Below, piece by piece: positions 4,895 to 7,902 of a stretch of DNA of 7,902 nucleotides. The notes under the pieces are model-generated. The model did no database searches. It saw nothing but the letters and a program-made list of their open reading frames with translations, and was not told the origin of the DNA. This DNA is from Methanosarcinaceae archaeon. GTDB taxonomy: Archaea > Halobacteriota > Methanosarcinia > Methanosarcinales > Methanosarcinaceae. The stretch spans positions 1 to 7,902 of the forward strand of contig JAUWBW010000081.1 of assembly GCA_030609665.1 (NCBI GenBank). The letters are read 5' to 3'. The translations under genes and the position numbers were made by a program. Position 1 is the stretch's first letter, and every line of letters begins with the position of its first letter.

Positions 4895-5325
4895 TCGGAT
4901 TCCTGATAGTCCTTGTTGCTCTATATTCCGAGAGTCACAATCTTCTTGTTATGGGTGGCGGAGACGTCCTGCGCTATTTCGGGCTGATCATCTTTCTTCT
5001 TGGCTATCTTTTCATGGTCTGGGCTCCCCTGCATCTTGGAAAGCAATTCAGTGCATATGTTACGATTCAGGAGGGGGAGGAACTGATTACGGACGGACCA
5101 TTTCAGTACATGAGGCACCCGAGATACAGCGGGCTCGTCTGTTGGATCTTCGGTGTTGCTATGGTCTTTCTATCTGGTCCTGCGATTGTGCTGGCGGTTA
5201 TGATGTCGATATTGATGTTGCTGCGTATTCCAAAGGAAGAGAGGCTGCTTCATGAAGAGTTCGAAGGGAAATGGGATAATTTCTGTGAAAGAACGACTAA
5301 ACGGTTGGTTCCGTTTATTTATTGA
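4879..5325 (+). CDS. ICMT/PEMT-like membrane methyltransferase, C-terminal catalytic part
   Basis: This 148-residue protein has membrane segments at about 5-17, 30-50 and 86-116. It has the family signature YMRHPRYSG (residues 77-85) and the C-terminal EERLLHEEFEGKWDNF (120-135), ending KRLVPFIY. These are the SAM-binding and catalytic elements of the isoprenylcysteine carboxyl methyltransferase/phospholipid methyltransferase superfamily (PF04140/PF04191). In prokaryotes the substrates are mostly unknown and probably membrane lipids or isoprenoids. The ATG at 4879 lacks a well-spaced ribosome site (GGGGAG is about 14 bases away). The protein lacks the two N-terminal helices, which are encoded in the overlapping upstream frame. 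A membrane-anchored SAM methyltransferase follows closely downstream. Confidence 0.85.
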   Translation: MLPSLIGFLIVLVALYSESHNLLVMGGGDVLRYFGLIIFLLGYLFMVWAPLHLGKQFSAYVTIQEGEELITDGPFQYMRHPRYSGLVCWIFGVAMVFLSGPAIVLAVMMSILMLLRIPKEERLLHEEFEGKWDNFCERTTKRLVPFIY

Positions 5326-5401
5326 AAAGAAGGTGGCGTGAACGATAAAATCTCTCAAATATTTCTGCTATATCGTAATTGCGGTAGCATGCCCTCTGGT
5401 T

Positions 5402-6256
5402 ATGGCGGTTTACCATACTCACGGCATGGTCTGCACGCACGTGGTTCGCTATGAAGTAATCGCAGCAGTTTTAGCGACATTTGCTGCAATCCTTGCCTTT
5501 AGCGAATACAGAGGGACACGAAAGCCGGTTGGGCACTGGTTATCCGCCCTGATACCCTTGATCTCAATCCCGCTCGTCCCCTTTGCTATGATGATCCGCA
5601 CCGGGTCTCGCGCCCTTCTGGGAGACGGGTGGATGGTACTTGCGACGGTGGAAGGCTTTGCTCTCGCTCAGTTCATCGTAGCGATCCTGATGTTCCGTGG
5701 CTTGATATTCAAACGCGGAACTGGCGAGTTGATGATGCCCGGAATCGGCTTTATGATAATGAGGATGGTTTTGAGAGTGCGTGAAATACGTGGAAAGCCA
5801 GAAAGAACCCTGCGCCGGATGAAAATTGCGAAGGGGCAGGCCGTTCTGGATTATGGATGCGGGATAGGGAGTTTCAGTACTCTAATGGCTGAGATGGTTG
5901 GCAATGCTGGCGTTGTTTATGCTCTGGATATTCATCCTCTCGCAATACAGGTAGTCGAGAAAAGGATTCGGAAGAAGGGAATTACCAACATCAAAACGAT
6001 TCTCTCTTCTCGGGAGACCGGACTACCCGTGGAAAGCGTAGACGCTGTGTTGCTGCACGATGTGCTCCAGATGGTGACTGACCAGGAGGGGCTGCTATTG
6101 GAACTGCACCGGGTACTTAAGTCAGGCGGCAGTATCTACACTACATCCGAACATCTTGAACATGGGGAATTTATGGATATTATGGGAAAAGGTGGCTTGT
6201 TCTCGTTAGTTGGAAAGCGAAAGGGGCTATTTGAGTTTGAGAGGGTGGAGGGATGA
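5402..6256 (+). CDS. Membrane-anchored SAM-dependent methyltransferase
   Basis: From the ATG at 5402 this is a 284-residue protein. It has three hydrophobic segments (about 20-34, 46-65, 78-103), then a Rossmann methyltransferase domain: motif I VLDYGCGIGSFS (148-159), acidic strand VYALDIHPLA (172-181), motif III-like VDAVLLHDVLQMV and HRVLKSGGSIYTT. The substrate is probably membrane-associated (inference). The start is uncertain. The same frame is open back to TGA at 5339-5341 and encodes a further hydrophobic stretch, SLKYFCYIVIAVACPLVM, with no ATG, GTG or TTG. AGGTGG at 5331-5336 is well placed for an ATA at 5345. Alternatively a GTG at 5338 would join in by dropping one A of the AAAA run near 5346-5350. 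The true gene therefore likely starts about 13-20 bases after the ICMT-like gene, forming one operon. Confidence 0.85.
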   Translation: MAVYHTHGMVCTHVVRYEVIAAVLATFAAILAFSEYRGTRKPVGHWLSALIPLISIPLVPFAMMIRTGSRALLGDGWMVLATVEGFALAQFIVAILMFRGLIFKRGTGELMMPGIGFMIMRMVLRVREIRGKPERTLRRMKIAKGQAVLDYGCGIGSFSTLMAEMVGNAGVVYALDIHPLAIQVVEKRIRKKGITNIKTILSSRETGLPVESVDAVLLHDVLQMVTDQEGLLLELHRVLKSGGSIYTTSEHLEHGEFMDIMGKGGLFSLVGKRKGLFEFERVEG

Positions 6257-6477
6257 ATCATGAATGCTAAAAACGGAATCGGAAGAAAAGAGATAGATCA
6301 TGAAGAAACTACCAAAAATAAGCACAATTCCCTTTTCTTTCATCTTTTAAAACCTCTTCGATCATTTGCGACGAGATATCGATAGCATGAAATATGGATT
6401 GGTGCTGCAAACAGAAACCCCGAAGATCTAATACTGGTGTGGAAATCGTTTACATTAATTCGGATTCCTGTCCAAAA
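6257..6477 (+). other. Intergenic stretch with short, probably decayed reading frames
   Basis: No intact gene is visible. A 41-codon frame (6260-6385) and a 16-codon frame from 6300 (MKKLPKISTIPFSFIF) show no recognisable family. A 14-codon frame at 6387-6431 reads MKYGLVLQTETPKI, which resembles the N-terminus of DsrE-family proteins before a stop. The next frame continues NPEDLILVWKSF, where that family has NPE..WNAF. This may be a frameshifted DsrE-like fragment of about 30 residues. The evidence is thin. Confidence 0.25.
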
Positions 6478-6513
6478 TCTAATTTTTTTAGGGTACATTG
6501 TTTATCTACCTAA
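6478..6513 (+). promoter_or_regulatory. Composite operator site 3 (DUF3793)
   Basis: TCTAA (6478-6482)-N5-TTAGG (6488-6492)-N16-CCTAA (6509-6513). The core pair is exact. The spacer end TTTATCTA is identical to site 7 of flavodoxin. Another loose pair, GTAGG (6530-6534)-N4-CCTAA (6539-6543), follows before the gene. The ATG of DUF3793 is 42 bases after the third half-site. Confidence 0.75.
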
Positions 6514-6555
6514 ATACTATATTTGTGAAGTAGGATAACCTAAAAAAGTGATAAT

Positions 6556-7134
6556 ATGAGATATCTAGTTAACAGGATCGTGAGATGTACCGCAGCCACC
6601 ATAGCAGGCAGGAAACCAGCAACGCTGATGAACATCTCCAATGACATCAACGGACTACTGAACGCATGGGATCGTTACAGGAAAGACATTTTTAGCATAT
6701 CTGAAATCGATTATTATGAGTTAAAAAGGACAGATAAAAATGCAATTGTACTATTTTTCAACCAAAATAAGTTGGATGAACTGTTGAGAAACGAATCCGT
6801 GAATAAATTCCTGTCTGAATGCGGATATGAGTTTGATTCCATCGATTATGTATTGGACATGCTCAGGCGCAGGTATGCCACAGTCGGATGCCCTCCGGAG
6901 ATAGGGGTATTCCTGGGCATTCCACTGAAGGATGTTAAAGGATTTATGGGACTCAATTCCCTCCGGAATACAAAATGCGGAATGTGGCAGATATATGGAG
7001 ACCCTGCAGCATCTGAAGAAAGAATGAACGAATACCGCAGTGCAAGGAACATAGTGACCAGACGGCTCTTTTCAGGAGAGGATCCTATTAACATTATCAG
7101 AGAGAGCGAATTCGGTTTTTTTGATTATACCTAA
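6556..7134 (+). CDS. DUF3793 family protein
   Basis: This 192-residue protein carries the family features of DUF3793 (PF12672): an N-terminal region with KNAIVLFFNQNKLDELL (residues 61-77), the central RRRYATVGCPPEIGVFLGIP (104-123), the GIPLKDVKGFMG segment, and CGMWQIYGDP (141-150) followed by a basic helix. It has no membrane segment and is probably cytoplasmic. The function is unknown; members occur in anaerobes and are often found near flavodoxin and Feo genes, which fits this neighbourhood. Only weak ribosome site support (GTGAT, six bases upstream) precedes the ATG. Its stop codon forms part of the first half-site of operator 4, so it abuts the FeoA promoter directly. Operator 3 lies upstream. 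Confidence 0.85.
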   Translation: MRYLVNRIVRCTAATIAGRKPATLMNISNDINGLLNAWDRYRKDIFSISEIDYYELKRTDKNAIVLFFNQNKLDELLRNESVNKFLSECGYEFDSIDYVLDMLRRRYATVGCPPEIGVFLGIPLKDVKGFMGLNSLRNTKCGMWQIYGDPAASEERMNEYRSARNIVTRRLFSGEDPINIIRESEFGFFDYT

Positions 7135-7165
7135 CTTTCTTAGGGACAATTACTTGCGTACCTAA
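7130..7165 (+). promoter_or_regulatory. Composite operator site 4 (FeoA gene)
   Basis: CCTAA (7130-7134)-N5-TTAGG (7140-7144)-N16-CCTAA (7161-7165), with all three half-sites exact. It is the best site in the window. The spacer ends CTTGCGTA. The TAA of the first half-site is the stop codon of DUF3793. A TATA-like TTATAAAA follows at 7173-7180. The FeoA ATG is 57 bases downstream. Confidence 0.8.
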
Positions 7166-7183
7166 TAATACATTATAAAACCA

Positions 7184-7196
7184 GACCTGTAAGGTC
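7184..7196. promoter_or_regulatory. Perfect palindrome GACCT-GTA-AGGTC in FeoA leader
   Basis: GACCT (7184-7188), three bases, AGGTC (7192-7196). It lies between the TATA-like TTATAAAA and the ribosome site of the FeoA gene. It could be an operator or a small leader hairpin. It is short enough to be chance. Confidence 0.3.
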
Positions 7197-7222
7197 AATA
7201 AATCTAAAAAGGAGTGGATAAA

Positions 7223-7902
7223 ATGAAATCATTAAAAGATGTAGAGCCTGAAACCATGGTGGTTGTTAAGGATATCACAGGTGGTCTTGATGTCAAACAG
7301 CACCTTGAGGAACTCGGCGTAAAGGAAGGAGTTGAACTCAATGTGGTGGCAACCGAGCCAGTGCATGTGCACTGGGGACCCATTTCCCTGGCAGTGGGAG
7401 ATCGAGAGATGATCACAGCTCGTGGATGGGGTGACAAGATATATGTGCAGAAGGGGGGAGAGATGCTTCCGCTGCTGAGACTGGAGGAAGGAGATAAGGG
7501 AACTGTCAGATCGATTGAAGGTGGAAAGGATTTTGAAGGTTTTCTTTCCGAATATGGCATCATGGAAGGGAGCGAACTGACATTCCTGCGCCATGTCCCG
7601 GACCGCACTATGGTGTTTACAATCGAAGGTGCGGAGATTAAAATGGGTGAAGGCCAGGCATCGAAGGTGTTTGTGACCAGAGAGGGAAAAACCATCCAGA
7701 TCAACTACCTGAAAGAGGGTGAAAAGGCTGCGGTGGAAAAGATCGTTGGTGGAACCCATATCAAAGAGAAATTTGAGCAACTTGGAATCAAAGAAGGTGC
7801 CGAGATCACCCTGCTCAGAAAAGAAACGCCAGCGCCAACTCCCAAAAGAGGCACATACATACTTGCAAAAGTGGGAGAGCAGTTGATCACCATCGGTCAC
7901 GG
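7223..7902 (+). CDS. Multi-domain FeoA protein (at least three tandem FeoA/SH3-like domains), 3' cut by window
   Basis: The frame is open from the ATG at 7223 to the window end (226 codons seen, no stop). AGGAGTG at 7210-7216 is a good ribosome site. Three FeoA-like repeats are visible, each with the hinge L/F-x-x-x-G-hydrophobic-x-E-G: LEELGVKEGVEL (28-39), LSEYGIMEGSEL (108-119) and FEQLGIKEGAEI (184-195). Each is preceded by a segment starting L-x-D/E-G/V-E and ends in a strand such as ITARGWGDKIYVQKG. FeoA domains are small SH3-like folds that assist the FeoB ferrous iron transporter or form the metal-binding C-terminus of DtxR-type regulators. No FeoB or winged-helix domain is visible in the portion seen. 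Operator 4 upstream suggests metal control. Confidence 0.88.
   Translation, partial: MKSLKDVEPETMVVVKDITGGLDVKQHLEELGVKEGVELNVVATEPVHVHWGPISLAVGDREMITARGWGDKIYVQKGGEMLPLLRLEEGDKGTVRSIEGGKDFEGFLSEYGIMEGSELTFLRHVPDRTMVFTIEGAEIKMGEGQASKVFVTREGKTIQINYLKEGEKAAVEKIVGGTHIKEKFEQLGIKEGAEITLLRKETPAPTPKRGTYILAKVGEQLITIGH

Noticed and set aside
4824..5255. 143-codon plus-strand frame overlapping the ICMT-like gene
   Set aside because: The composition is unnatural and there are no motifs. The overlapping frame carries YMRHPRYSG and the C-terminal family signature.
6530..6543. GTAGG-N4-CCTAA as an extra full operator before DUF3793
   Set aside because: The spacing is N4 and there is no partner at N16 in the right order. 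It may be an extension of site 3 but is not counted as a site.
7204..7900. Long minus-strand frames opposite the end of the window
   Set aside because: They are opposite a plus-strand frame with three clear FeoA repeats and a good ribosome site, and their Ser/Pro/Thr-rich translations are typical of antisense frames.
1..7902. CRISPR array, transposon ends, tRNA genes or phage genes
   Set aside because: No regular repeat-spacer pattern, no transposase or terminal inverted repeats around the duplicated cassette, no cloverleaf with a TTCRA loop, and no phage protein were recognised.

Overview
The window looks archaeal, most likely from a methanogen-related or methane-oxidising euryarchaeon. The evidence is a Shine-Dalgarno set of the GGAGG/GGGGAG type, apparently leaderless genes, and a GTPase, FeoA-repeat, DUF3793 and flavodoxin gene set typical of anaerobes. 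The taxonomic call is inference from gene content. I see no tRNA, rRNA, CRISPR array or transposase.

Layout. (a) 1-1180: the end of a decayed archaeal GTPase gene, then a small Cys-rich peptide gene overlapping a DUF454/YbaN membrane protein gene. (b) 1180-2610: an AT-rich, gene-poor stretch. It holds a hypothetical minus-strand ORF, a frameshifted Cys-rich ORF, a well-supported 45-residue zinc-ribbon protein on the minus strand, and a chimeric remnant copy of the cassette from (a). (c) 2630-3726: a soluble SAM methyltransferase and the decayed C-terminal part of a second, unrelated-looking methyltransferase. (d) 3801-4244: flavodoxin on the minus strand with a stem-loop/T-run terminator. (e) 4437-6256: two tiny ORFs, an isoprenylcysteine-methyltransferase-like membrane protein split by a frameshift, and a membrane-anchored SAM methyltransferase, all apparently one transcription unit. 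(f) 6556-7902: a DUF3793 protein and a protein of at least three tandem FeoA domains that runs off the window.

The most striking signal is a composite DNA motif repeated seven times: CCTAA-N5-TTAGG-N16-CCTAA. The TTAGG-N16-CCTAA core is exact at four sites and one half-site base off at three. It precedes DUF454, the zinc-ribbon gene, flavodoxin, the membrane methyltransferase unit, DUF3793 and the FeoA gene, plus one AT-rich region with no clear gene. The half-sites are 10 and 21 bp apart, about one and two helical turns. Their sequence matches the ends of the bacterial DtxR/IdeR iron box (TTAGG...CCTAA), but the spacing does not. With flavodoxin and FeoA among the targets, the simplest reading is a local iron (or other divalent metal) regulon controlled by a DtxR-family or similar repressor not encoded here.

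Several genes are broken by single-base shifts or deletions (GTPase, Cys-rich ORF, O-methyltransferase-like gene, ICMT-like gene, probable N-terminus of the membrane methyltransferase). This is either a decaying accessory region or a sequence with indel errors; the sequence alone cannot fully separate the two.
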